From CAZZKG01 sp964654825 (GTDB taxonomy: Bacteria; Gemmatimonadota; CAZMKB01): a stretch of 54,383 nt of DNA. This document shows positions 1-7,790 of the stretch, piece by piece. The notes beneath the pieces are model-generated. The model searched no databases, was not told the origin of the DNA, and saw only the letters and a program-made list of their open reading frames with translations. Position 1 is the stretch's first letter; each line of letters begins with the position of its first letter. The DNA lies in contig CAZZKG010000019.1 in the NCBI GenBank assembly GCA_964654825.1, forward strand, positions 1-54,383, in the 5' to 3' direction. The position numbers were made by a program, and so were the translations under genes.

Positions 1-89
1 CACGGTGTTCGTCTACACCGTTCAGCGGCTCTCCTGGTATGGAGCATAAGAATATAGGATTTGCGTCCTAGGATTGACTGCGATGGACA

Positions 90-893
90 CTAATGCGCCG
101 GCTTCACAGAACTGTCTGTGACAGAAAAGGTGAAGCGCCCGCTTCTACTGACTGCGGAGAATGAAAATCCCTTCTGTGAGTGGCGGTAGTCTTTGATGGT
201 CGACAATCCTGCCCGTACTGATTCATTGGAAGAACCGTTGCCGATATCGAGTGAAGTGAGGGAGATACCTGCCGGGTATGAGCCGGTTTCGAGGAAGGAT
301 CGTTTCAGATAAATCTGGAGAATTCGACACGCATTCTGTGCCCTGGCCTCTTCAGACTTTTCCATCGACCTGTTCATGGTGCTTATTACATCAAGTTGGC
401 GTTCCACCTGTTCAGCTATAACCGGATCGGGATTTTTCTCGAGTAGTCCGAGGGCGACTATCTCCGCCTCCTCGGGTCTCTGGTCCATCAGAAGGCGCTG
501 GATCTTGAACAGAGAGAAATCAAACTCGAGATACTCCTTCGCTCTTTCTCCATCTGAAGTCCCGGGCAGGTAGGTGGCGAGGTCGGTGAGGATGATTTCG
601 GCCCGGCCCAGATCGCCTTCCCGGGCCAGATCGCGGGCGAAGTGAAACCGGCCCTCTATATGATCTTCGAGCTTTTCAATCCTGCCTTTTACGAGCCTGG
701 TAATTTCATATTGTCTGTACGAAACCTCAAAGGCCTCGAGCCTGTTGATCGACTCCCCGATCCGGTCCTCATCCAGAGAATCGAGCAGCTGATAATACTC
801 GGTCAGGACCGGTTCCGGTGTCTCCTGCAGACCACATCCCCCCGCCAGGATACAGAATATCTGAAGGATGACAAAGATTTCTTTCACCCGCAT
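90..893 (-). CDS. TPR-type lipoprotein with pilin-like C-terminal segment
   Basis: Predicted 267-aa exported protein of unknown specific function. I chose the ATG at 893 because a GGAGAGG Shine-Dalgarno lies 5 nt upstream; an in-frame upstream ATG at 935 lacks one. The N-terminus has a hydrophobic stretch followed by a loose lipobox (L-A-G-G-C), so it is probably a lipoprotein. The middle is helical with TPR-like periodicity. The last ~85 residues (after 'ARAQNACRILQIYLK') resemble a type IV pilin or pseudopilin globular domain: an 'ETGSYP' motif, then a beta-rich stretch ending in 'GRFTFSVTD'. It lies 77 nt downstream of the T9SS-tail protein and near, but past, the pilus operon terminator. 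Seen: lipobox-like site and pilin-like tail. Inferred: an envelope role, perhaps related to the pilus. Confidence 0.7.
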   Translation of the reverse strand: MRVKEIFVILQIFCILAGGCGLQETPEPVLTEYYQLLDSLDEDRIGESINRLEAFEVSYRQYEITRLVKGRIEKLEDHIEGRFHFARDLAREGDLGRAEIILTDLATYLPGTSDGERAKEYLEFDFSLFKIQRLLMDQRPEEAEIVALGLLEKNPDPVIAEQVERQLDVISTMNRSMEKSEEARAQNACRILQIYLKRSFLETGSYPAGISLTSLDIGNGSSNESVRAGLSTIKDYRHSQKGFSFSAVSRSGRFTFSVTDSSVKPAH

Positions 894-970
894 CTGGACC
901 TCTCCCGGACTGCCGCCTGCGGCATGAATACTCATCCCGCAGGCCTCAGTTCTTCCCCGTAAGATTTTCC

Positions 971-2947
971 TTATTTCATGAGGATCATTTTCCGGACGGC
1001 TCTCGAACCACCCGCTTCGAGACGCATGAAGTAGATGCCGGAGTATACGGGTTCACCACCGGTGTTTCTCCCGTCCCACTGGACAGTGTGCTCTCCCGCT
1101 TCCTTCACCGCATCAACGAGTGTAGTGACAAATCTCCCGTGGATATCATATATCTTGAGGGTGACATGCGCCGCTGATGATTCAGACGCGAGGTATCGGA
1201 TTGTCGTCTGCGGATTAAACGGGTTGGGATAATTCTGCATGAGCACGGCCACATGCGGGAGGACCGGAGAGAGGATCTCATCTCCATCAGCACCGAGACC
1301 GCCATCCAGGATCTCACCGCTGTAAGCGTCGAGATAGAAGTGTCCCGACTGACACGATGAATGATAGGACACGAGCCAGACCAGACGGTCCACGTCCTGG
1401 GGATATATCCCCTTCGTCATGATGGCTCCTATAACCGGTTCTTCGACACCTCCACCGACGGCATCACCACCGGCCTGTCCGGCGATGACGAGGATCGAAT
1501 CACTCCCGAGCCAACCCGCGGCAAGTTCGTCGGTCGTCCATGAATCTGAGAAAGGCTCGAGTGCGACTCGAGGCCCGGCATCGGTTGCCTGCACGGTTAC
1601 AGAAGTCGACCCGTTCAGCAGAGCTGAATGGAAAATAAACGCCCAGGCATCTGCTTTCCCTTTATAAGGGAACGACAGAGGTGTTACATTGACGATGCAG
1701 GAGAGTACGGCATCATCACTCCAGCTCCGGGCAGCTGCCTCTGCTTCCGCCAGGTAGAGGTCCGAGGTGAACAGTGAATCGAGTGATGTTTTGTAGTCGA
1801 AAGATCCTCTGAATTCGCCTGATTCGGCCCCGACCAGCATCTGCAGGTTTTCTGCGGACAGGTCTTTGAACCTGATTATCCACAGGTGTTCACCAAACGG
1901 GAGGGTTACCGGTTCAGACAGAGACGCACTGGCACTGGTTAGAGGATGTTCAATCCTGAAAACTGCGCCGCCGCTGCTCTCGGCTATTTCCATAGCTGTT
2001 TGAGAATCCAGCCAGGACCCTCCTGTCACTTCCGGTATCCACCCGCCGACCACGCCGGCCGAACGGTCCGTGCAGGCACTGTCGTCACAGGTTTGGTAGA
2101 ACCGCTTGCTCCCCCGATCGAGGGAGAGAAACTCGAATGACCACCCTGATGACCTTCCCAGTTCATCAACAGAACCGAGACTCTGTACACGAAACAGTCC
2201 GGCATCGGCCGCCCACTCCAGCGCCTTCTGTGAAGCAACCTGGAATGCATCACTGGTCGTGACATCACTGCCTTCACAACCGTATTCGTATCCGTACAGA
2301 TTCTGGCTTGTACCTTTAACGTAGATATCGAACTCATTCGAACTTTCGGATGTGTACCCCACAGTCCAGTAGTAACTGTTCGAGATACAGGGGTCATAGA
2401 GCTGACCCACCAGAAACGCCTGGGTAAGCACACCAATATTGGTATCACGATATTGTGAGCCGCCATGTGCCTCACTGAACGGTACCACATCATCCGAATC
2501 GATCCAGCCACCCGAAATAGGGTCGGTGAAGAGCGGCGGTTGCGACCAGGTGAACTGTACCAGCGCATCGATGACCTCGATGAACAGCACTGAATCAATA
2601 ATACTCGAATAGAAGCTGTACCCCCAGCTCCTCGCCGTCCCATCAGTCACCAGAGTGTCGGTGTTGAATATGACGACAGGGATGGCATCCGATGACCAGG
2701 TGACAGCTTCATCCAGGGCCATGGAATACCAGTCACCTGCCGTTCCGTAAACGGCATTCATCGGATTCTCTCTATCTCCGACGGAAGCTGTCGATGAAAT
2801 ATAATCCCTGATTTCCCCGGTCATCGTGGTTGGATCTGAGGATTCTTGCGTATTCTCCCCCGCAAATCCTGACAATCCCGAACTCATCCCGAGCAGAAAA
2901 AAGAAGAGAAGCATTCCTCCCGGTAAGGTAGCTCTTTTTGTTGTCAT
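971..2947 (-). CDS. Secreted protein with FlgD-like T9SS sorting domain
   Basis: Predicted 658-aa exported protein. It has an N-terminal signal peptide (Leu/Phe-rich, likely cleaved at SGFA|GEN). A large middle region of repeated beta-rich segments matches no enzyme I recognise. The C-terminal domain (~90 aa) has the 'QNYPNPFNPQTTIRY' motif, a 'YDIHGRFV' core, 'QWDGRN' and a terminal 'GIYFMRLE...MILMK'. This is the classic FlgD-like type A sorting signal read by type IX secretion systems. The start is ATG 2947, six bases after GGAGGG; an adjacent GTG at 2950 is too close to the ribosome site. It is probably co-transcribed with the lipoprotein downstream. Inferred location: cell surface or secreted through the SprA system encoded at 15622-21429. 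Confidence 0.85.
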   Translation of the reverse strand: MTTKRATLPGGMLLFFFLLGMSSGLSGFAGENTQESSDPTTMTGEIRDYISSTASVGDRENPMNAVYGTAGDWYSMALDEAVTWSSDAIPVVIFNTDTLVTDGTARSWGYSFYSSIIDSVLFIEVIDALVQFTWSQPPLFTDPISGGWIDSDDVVPFSEAHGGSQYRDTNIGVLTQAFLVGQLYDPCISNSYYWTVGYTSESSNEFDIYVKGTSQNLYGYEYGCEGSDVTTSDAFQVASQKALEWAADAGLFRVQSLGSVDELGRSSGWSFEFLSLDRGSKRFYQTCDDSACTDRSAGVVGGWIPEVTGGSWLDSQTAMEIAESSGGAVFRIEHPLTSASASLSEPVTLPFGEHLWIIRFKDLSAENLQMLVGAESGEFRGSFDYKTSLDSLFTSDLYLAEAEAAARSWSDDAVLSCIVNVTPLSFPYKGKADAWAFIFHSALLNGSTSVTVQATDAGPRVALEPFSDSWTTDELAAGWLGSDSILVIAGQAGGDAVGGGVEEPVIGAIMTKGIYPQDVDRLVWLVSYHSSCQSGHFYLDAYSGEILDGGLGADGDEILSPVLPHVAVLMQNYPNPFNPQTTIRYLASESSAAHVTLKIYDIHGRFVTTLVDAVKEAGEHTVQWDGRNTGGEPVYSGIYFMRLEAGGSRAVRKMILMK

Positions 2948-2971
2948 CACTTTCCCTCCATCATGATGTGT

Positions 2972-3017
2972 AAAAAAACCCCTGCACCTGATCGTCAGGC
3001 CGAGTGGGTGGCAGAGG
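2972..3017 (-). terminator. Rho-independent terminator after pilR
   Basis: Read on the minus strand, CCTCTGC (3017-3011) pairs with GCAGGGG (2985-2979), with one G-U pair. A nested CCTGA/TCAGG hairpin lies inside, and seven T follow directly. It lies between the pilR stop and the next gene, so it should end the pilus operon transcript. Confidence 0.75.
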
Positions 3018-3034
3018 CTTTTGTACGGGGAAAA

Positions 3035-4405
3035 TCAGAGCTCCTGGATATTGTACTCCTTGATCTTATAAAGGAGTGCCCTGTGACTGATCTCGAGAAT
3101 TTTGGAAGCGTGTGTCCTGTTCCCTCTCGTCTTCTTCAGTGCCTTCCGGATGAGGTCTTCCTCGAGGATCCTAGAGGCCTTCTTGATTGAGAGTTCACTC
3201 CCGCTGAACACGAGTTTTCCATCACTGGTAACGCCTTTGACTTCTCCGGGAAGTGCGTCGATATCGATGTATTCATCGTTGGTCAGAACCATCGCACGTT
3301 CGATGGTATTCTCGAGTTGCCTCACATTGCCGTTCCATTCGAAATTCATGAGGAGATCGAGAGCATCCTGGGTGATACCCGTAACATTGAGGCCGAGCCT
3401 CTTGTTGAATTTGCCTAGAAAATGTTCTGCAAGTATGGGAATATCTTCCATCCTGTCCTTGAGGGGTGGGAGTTGTATCGGGAGCACGTTTAAGCGATAG
3501 TACAGATCATCCCTGAACCGACCCGCTTCGACCTCCTTGGCGAGATCTCTGGTTGTCGCGGCGATTACCCGCACATCGACTTTCTGTGCCTTGATGTCTC
3601 CGACCCTCCGCACTTCCTCGTCCTGTAACACCCGTAACAGTTTTACCTGCAGCAGGAGGGGAAGCTCCCCGATTTCATCGAGGAACAGTGTCCCGCCGTT
3701 TGCCTCCTCGAACAATCCGATTTTTGTCCTATGTGCATCAGTGAAGGCGCCCTTGACATGACCGAACAACTCTGATTCGAGCAGGTTCTCAGGAATAGCC
3801 CCGCAGTTGATGGCCACGAAAGGTTTCTTGTTCCGAGAACAATTCATGTGGACTGCCCGCGCGACGAGCTCTTTTCCTGTTCCGCTGTCACCCATGATGA
3901 GGACTGTAGACTTGTAGTCAGCGATTTTTTTAATCAGCTCGAAAACCCTGTGCATCTTCTCACTGCCGGATACGATGTTCTCGAACCGGTATTCCTTGTT
4001 GATCTCTTCCTTGAGGCGGATGTTTTCGTGCTTCAGCCGTTCCCGCTCCTCGGCCTTGAGCAGGGTGAGAATGATCTCATCGGTCTTGAAAGGTTTCGAG
4101 ATGTAATCATAAGCACCGAGCTTCATTGCTTCGACAGCAGTGTCGATCGTTCCATAAGCGGACATCATGATGATGGTCGAATCAACCGACCTCTCCTGCA
4201 GGGCTTTGAGTAAACCGAGTCCGTCAAGTTTCGGCATCTTGATGTCGCAGAGGATGAAATCATAACTCTTCTCGACTATTTCTTTCAACGCCAGTTCCCC
4301 ATCCTGAGAGCAGGATACCTTGTACCCTTCCTTGACGAGAATGTCCACAAGCATACTCCTCATATTTTCTTCGTCGTCGACCACAAGCACACTTTTTCTA
4401 ACCAT
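3035..4405 (-). CDS. pilR: Sigma-54-dependent response regulator PilR
   Basis: 456-aa NtrC-family activator, full length. The receiver domain (1-115) has the acidic pair D10/D11, phosphoacceptor D54 in 'CDIKMP', S82 and K104. The AAA+ domain (~145-375) has Walker A GDSGTGKE at 172-179 and Walker B 'LFLDEIG' near 241-247. The sigma-54 contact loop reads GAFTDA (219-224) instead of GAFTGA. A Fis-type helix-turn-helix closes the protein ('NRTHASKILEISHRALLYKIK'). It is the last gene of the pilus operon; its ATG overlaps the preceding gene by 8 nt and has an AAGGGGG ribosome site. Family knowledge: PilR activates pilA with sigma-54. The sigma-54 promoters before pilA and pilB in this operon fit that. 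The pilR assignment rests on context, since many paralogues look alike. Confidence 0.9.
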   Translation of the reverse strand: MVRKSVLVVDDEENMRSMLVDILVKEGYKVSCSQDGELALKEIVEKSYDFILCDIKMPKLDGLGLLKALQERSVDSTIIMMSAYGTIDTAVEAMKLGAYDYISKPFKTDEIILTLLKAEERERLKHENIRLKEEINKEYRFENIVSGSEKMHRVFELIKKIADYKSTVLIMGDSGTGKELVARAVHMNCSRNKKPFVAINCGAIPENLLESELFGHVKGAFTDAHRTKIGLFEEANGGTLFLDEIGELPLLLQVKLLRVLQDEEVRRVGDIKAQKVDVRVIAATTRDLAKEVEAGRFRDDLYYRLNVLPIQLPPLKDRMEDIPILAEHFLGKFNKRLGLNVTGITQDALDLLMNFEWNGNVRQLENTIERAMVLTNDEYIDIDALPGEVKGVTSDGKLVFSGSELSIKKASRILEEDLIRKALKKTRGNRTHASKILEISHRALLYKIKEYNIQEL

Positions 4406-5255
4406 TATGCCCCCCCTTGCGCATCTCTGTATTCACAGGCCTCAACTCGCTCGTCGAGAACACTCTGCCATTTTCATTCAGATAGAACTCACCCCCATAA
4501 GGATCATGAGGAATCTTCCTCAGGTAACCTGCACTGACTAGTTCGTGCAACGAATCCAGGTGTCCGTTTCCATCCTGTCTGAACTGTACCACGAGTTTTT
4601 CAAGAAACCGGATTGTCCTGAGTACTTCGAGCCTTTGCTCGAACCTCTTTCTGTACTGTCCTTCCGGTGTCTCCTCTATGATTGCTTCGAGAAACTTTAT
4701 CGCCACTTCGGAATTCCCTGCCTCAAAGTACGCCCGGGATGCCAGGGCAGGAAGGTATGATGGATGATGCGGTAACCGTGCTGCGATGGCAAGATAGCGT
4801 GCAGCTTCCTCCGGATCCCCATGATGGAAATAGCTGTTGTATCCGAGTCCGAATGGAAACCGCCAGGTATCCGGGTGTCGGGTAAAACCTTTGAGGAGAA
4901 GCCGATCCGAGCCTTTGTAATCATTAGCCTCGATGGAGAGAATTACACTCCCGAATATATAAGGGTACTGAAACTGAGGATCCAGGGTGATCACCTGATC
5001 CACGAGTGCTGTAAAGTACTCGACGTTCATGCTGTTTTCGTTGCTCCCGGCATAGAGCACCGTCTTGAACCAGTAATAATCAGCAATCACCTCTTCGAAC
5101 CCGAGGGACAGAAATTGAAGAACCCTGACATCAGTAAGCCGGCCACACGTATCTACTTCCCCGGGATGAATTTTTCTCGCGTCGAGTTCACTCTGCAGAA
5201 ACAGGATCGCCACGACCAGGGGTAAGGTTACGGCCAGCTTTTTGAGCAGTCTCAT
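4398..5255 (-). CDS. Membrane-anchored TPR protein with pilin-like C-terminus, pilus operon
   Basis: 285-aa protein. The start at ATG 5255 follows GAGGTAG and sits 5 nt after the permease stop; a longer upstream reading would run antisense-like through the permease gene and is rejected. It has one N-terminal membrane segment (about 7-21). The central helical region has TPR character ('YYWFKTVLYAG', 'LDPQFQYPYIFGS', 'AARYLAIAARLP'). The C-terminal stretch 'GYLRKIPHDPYGGEFY' plus 'ENGRVFSTS' strongly resembles the end of GspG-type major pseudopilins. Similar TPR genes accompany pilus-linked ABC transporters in other bacteria. In Myxococcus the corresponding slot is pilG, but I cannot show homology to it. 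Inferred role: a pilus biogenesis accessory partnering with the ABC transporter genes it follows. Confidence 0.75.
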   Translation of the reverse strand: MRLLKKLAVTLPLVVAILFLQSELDARKIHPGEVDTCGRLTDVRVLQFLSLGFEEVIADYYWFKTVLYAGSNENSMNVEYFTALVDQVITLDPQFQYPYIFGSVILSIEANDYKGSDRLLLKGFTRHPDTWRFPFGLGYNSYFHHGDPEEAARYLAIAARLPHHPSYLPALASRAYFEAGNSEVAIKFLEAIIEETPEGQYRKRFEQRLEVLRTIRFLEKLVVQFRQDGNGHLDSLHELVSAGYLRKIPHDPYGGEFYLNENGRVFSTSELRPVNTEMRKGGHNG

Positions 5256-5260
5256 TAGTT

Positions 5261-6022
5261 CTACCTCAAATCCCTTCTCCCGAACAAGTAGATACTCGCG
5301 ATAAGGAGAAATCCCGTGTATAGAATACCGTAGAAAGCAGAATAGATAAGCATCGACCAGTCTATCGTCAGCGAATACACGATTTCTTCTCTCAGATTGA
5401 GGTTTTCCAGATTTGGAATAATTTTGTAGATAACTGAAGTGACTTTTGCCATCAGCGTATTCCCGGACAGGCTGATATCCCTCAATGCCGGACTGAGATG
5501 GCCGAGGATGTATAGTGAAAGAGTAAAGATCGCACTGAGTGTCGGTGTGGAGAATGATGAAAACATGATGGCAAGCGCGGCTAGGAGAATGAACTCCAGA
5601 AACATGAACGGGAGCGGCAGAAAAATGGAAGAATCGATCTTCCCCGTCACTCCGTAAAGAACGAGCAGGAGACAAACGGTCATCAGCATAACATTCACCC
5701 CGATGAGAGTGGACAATCCGGCAAACTTTCCGAGAATGAACTCAGCTCGGCTTACGGGTTTCGAGAGCACCGTATAGATCGTCCTCCTGTCCACCTCCCT
5801 GTTGATGAGACTGATCCCGATGAATATGGTGATGAGTGCCCCGAACACGGCCATGCCGGACAGTCCAATATCCTTGATTATTTTGCTGTCCTCACCTATG
5901 GATAATCCACCCAGGAGAATCGAGATGGAAACCATCGCGATGTAGAAAATGAGGAGGTTGTAGAATATTTTATCCCGTACCGTCTCCCTGAATGTATTTC
6001 CTGCGATTGTGAAAACATTCAT
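5261..6022 (-). CDS. ABC transporter permease, PilI-like by context
   Basis: 253-aa integral membrane protein with about six hydrophobic segments, of the ABC-2 type permease family. The N-terminal 'FRETVRDKIFYNLLIFYIAM' and the 'REVDRRTIYTVLSKPVSRAEFILGK' stretch are typical of gliding/NosY-like ABC-2 permeases. Its ATG overlaps the stop of the ATPase gene (ATGA), so translation is coupled. In Myxococcus xanthus the pilGHI genes encode an ABC exporter needed for pilus formation and lie in the same pil cluster; this gene is in the matching position. Function in pilus assembly is inferred from context only; the substrate is unknown. Confidence 0.85.
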   Translation of the reverse strand: MNVFTIAGNTFRETVRDKIFYNLLIFYIAMVSISILLGGLSIGEDSKIIKDIGLSGMAVFGALITIFIGISLINREVDRRTIYTVLSKPVSRAEFILGKFAGLSTLIGVNVMLMTVCLLLVLYGVTGKIDSSIFLPLPFMFLEFILLAALAIMFSSFSTPTLSAIFTLSLYILGHLSPALRDISLSGNTLMAKVTSVIYKIIPNLENLNLREEIVYSLTIDWSMLIYSAFYGILYTGFLLIASIYLFGRRDLR

Positions 6023-6969
6023 CCTTCGGTAACCTCCATCTCACTCGAGAAAACCTCTTCGAGAAACTTGATCTTCGGCATTACACTCTCGACTTTCAGA
6101 GCATTCTTCAGAGAATATTCGAATACTCTGCTGAGACTCTCATTCCCCTGGAGGACCAACACTGTTTTCCCGTGATGAGAAAAAACTTCCCGCGCACATG
6201 TTTTCAAGAATTCAAGACCACCGTCCCCGACTCCGGTCAACTCGACTTCTATTTCATCAGAAGAGTTTCTTCTGAACTCATCGCCTTCGATGACACGGAT
6301 GATCCGGCCATCGGCAATCAAACCCACCCTGTCAGCGATGTACTGGACATCAGAGAGAATGTGTGTGCTGAAGAATATCGTTTTCCCAGCCGACTTGAGG
6401 TCAAGCATGATATTCATCATGTCCTTTCGCCCGATCGGATCCAGACCGGAGAACGGTTCATCAAAGATAAGCAGTTCAGGATCGTTTATAAGTGACTGTG
6501 CAATCGCAAACCTCTGCAGCATGCCTCTGGAATACTTTTTCAATCGGACGCTTCGATGCTTCGCAAGTCCGAGTTGCTCGAGCAGGGTATCTGTTCTTTT
6601 TCTTCTCTCTTCTCTTTCGATCCCGTAAAGTTTGCCGTAGTAATCGAGGAGTTCACGAGCCGAGAGATGAGAGTAGAAGTAGGGTTGCTCGGGGATGGAT
6701 CCGATCTTCGATCGTATGTCGTGCTCTCCGGATGACTTGCCAAGCACAAGGACACTGCCAGAGGTCGGTTTGATGAGTCCGAGGATAATACCGATCGTTG
6801 TTGTCTTGCCGGCTCCGTTGGGACCGATATACCCGAACACCTCACCCCTTTTCACTTCAAGTTCCAGTCCTCTGAGAACCTCCCGCCGTTTACTGGCAAG
6901 TAACCCTGTGGGAAAGCACTTGCTGATCTCTCGCAGGATTATTGCGTTCTGTTCCATTTCCTCCCTCAT
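6019..6969 (-). CDS. ABC transporter ATP-binding protein, PilH-like by context
   Basis: 316-aa ABC ATPase: Walker A 'GPNGAGKTT', Q-loop region 'IPEQPYFY', a signature motif reading YSRGM (in place of LSGGQ), Walker B 'LLIFDEPFSGLDP', and H-loop 'STHIL'. A C-terminal ~90-aa extension is typical of ABC-2 partners of the CcmA/NatA type. The first ATG at 6969 has only a weak ribosome site; a second in-frame ATG at 6957 follows GGGAGG by 2 nt, so the exact start is uncertain. It overlaps the permease gene by 4 nt. It lies just downstream of pilA, separated by a strong hairpin. This matches the pilH position in the Myxococcus pil cluster. A pilus role is inferred. Confidence 0.85.
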   Translation of the reverse strand: MREEMEQNAIILREISKCFPTGLLASKRREVLRGLELEVKRGEVFGYIGPNGAGKTTTIGIILGLIKPTSGSVLVLGKSSGEHDIRSKIGSIPEQPYFYSHLSARELLDYYGKLYGIEREERRKRTDTLLEQLGLAKHRSVRLKKYSRGMLQRFAIAQSLINDPELLIFDEPFSGLDPIGRKDMMNIMLDLKSAGKTIFFSTHILSDVQYIADRVGLIADGRIIRVIEGDEFRRNSSDEIEVELTGVGDGGLEFLKTCAREVFSHHGKTVLVLQGNESLSRVFEYSLKNALKVESVMPKIKFLEEVFSSEMEVTEG

Positions 6970-6973
6970 ACCT

Positions 6974-7015
6974 AACAGGAGACCTCGCCGTCTTCGGCGA
7001 GGTCTCCAACCTGTT
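6974..7015 (-). other. Strong stem-loop between pilA and the ABC genes
   Basis: A perfect 13-bp stem (6978-6990 with 6995-7007) closed by a four-base loop. Its base is flanked by an AACAGG/CCTGTT pair. No T-run follows on the minus strand, so it is not a classic terminator. A hairpin here could stabilise the 3' end of a pilA message or limit read-through, so that pilin is made in excess over the downstream ABC genes. Confidence 0.7.
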
Positions 7016-7072
7016 AAAGGGCCACTGCTGTTCGCAAGAAGAGATAGCTGAACTCATCCAGTATGCCCTGGA

Positions 7073-7513
7073 CTAATCCACAGCCGTATGGACGAGCGCT
7101 CCATCTTCATCCATTGTCCAGGTGTCGACACCCGCATCAGTATCGATGTTTCCTGAACCCTGGGCGGTATATGACGTAGAGTCAGCCGCTGTCAGCGTAT
7201 ATGCGTATCTCGTCATACCTTTCGGATGGAAGCCGATTTCGGCCATGTTGTCGGCATCAGCGTCATTGTCCGTATGGAGTCCGACCGGTATTGCCGCCAT
7301 CGGCGGAACACCGATATAAGAATCGTTCTCTGCCCGGTATGCTTCCTCGAGTGTCCTCACTTCACCGAGGCACGACTTCGCTTCAGAAGTCTTTGCTCTC
7401 TTCTGCATACCGATAAAATTCGGGATTGCTATTGCAGCAAGAATCCCGATGATAGCCACGACTATCATTAACTCGATAAGCGTGAAACCTTTGATCTTTT
7501 TCATGCTCCTCAT
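7073..7513 (-). CDS. pilA: Type IV major pilin PilA
   Basis: 146-aa prepilin. The short basic leader MRSMKKIKG is cut before F10 (G|FTLIE), with mature Glu5 (E14) present. The N-terminal helix 'LMIVVAIIGILAAIAIPNF' is canonical. The globular part contains 'AYRAENDSYIGVPP' and a 'GF.PKGMTRYAYTL' beta segment, then an Asp/Thr-rich tail. Start at ATG 7513: AAAGGAG sits 8 nt upstream. PilD (prepilin peptidase) is not in this window. It is preceded by its own sigma-54 type promoter and followed by a strong hairpin. At 137 mature residues it is a full-size pilin, not the short Geobacter nanowire-type subunit. Confidence 0.95.
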   Translation of the reverse strand: MRSMKKIKGFTLIELMIVVAIIGILAAIAIPNFIGMQKRAKTSEAKSCLGEVRTLEEAYRAENDSYIGVPPMAAIPVGLHTDNDADADNMAEIGFHPKGMTRYAYTLTAADSTSYTAQGSGNIDTDAGVDTWTMDEDGALVHTAVD

Positions 7514-7596
7514 AACGAAAACTCCTTTGGTCGATCAAGTGAGCTGCGGTTTCAAGAATCGCGAACGAGAATCTCGATGATTCTGCTGTCAGATAT

Positions 7597-7612
7597 CGCA
7601 AAACACATGCCA
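7597..7612 (-). promoter_or_regulatory. Sigma-54 promoter of pilA
   Basis: The minus strand reads TGGCATGTGTTTTGCG. Against the sigma-54 consensus TGGCAC-N5-TTGCW it keeps the -24 GG, the -12 GC and exact spacing; only the C at position 6 and the last base differ. The predicted start is near 7587, giving a leader of about 74 nt. PilR, the expected activator, is encoded in the same operon. Confidence 0.85.
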
Positions 7613-7733
7613 CTACATAGAGTTCCCGGGCTTCATGTGTAACACACTGAAAATCATTGATATTACGGGCTTCTTTGATCTCTTTCGGGTTTTCTTTTTT
7701 CTGAAAAATATGCTATTCACGGAAAATTTTACC

Positions 7734-7770
7734 TACTACGGGTAATTTTGTTGCATAGTAACGGGTAAAA
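7734..7770. promoter_or_regulatory. Candidate PilR enhancer repeats upstream of pilA
   Basis: Two direct copies of ACGGGTAA (7738-7745 and 7761-7768) lie 23 nt apart, about two helical turns. They are roughly 150 and 175 nt upstream of the predicted pilA start, a normal place for enhancer sites of NtrC-type activators. The same stretch also forms a weak ATTTTACC/GGTAAAAT hairpin that could help end the pilS transcript. Regulatory function is inferred. Confidence 0.35.
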
Positions 7771-7790
7771 TCAGGCAGAACTGCGGGTTC

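Noticed and set aside
54..71. Weak hairpin TAGGA/TCCTA downstream of the first lipoprotein gene
   Set aside because: Only five pairs and no T-run on the minus strand, so a terminator cannot be supported.
4398..5675. 425-residue reading for the pilus TPR gene
   Set aside because: The extra part covers the permease gene in another frame and has no domain. ATG 5255 has a ribosome site right after the permease stop.
7073..7513. PilA as a conductive Geobacter-type nanowire pilin
   Set aside because: The pilin is full size (137 mature residues) with a large globular domain and lacks the regularly spaced aromatic residues of the short Geobacter pilin. A cytochrome elsewhere in the window is not enough.
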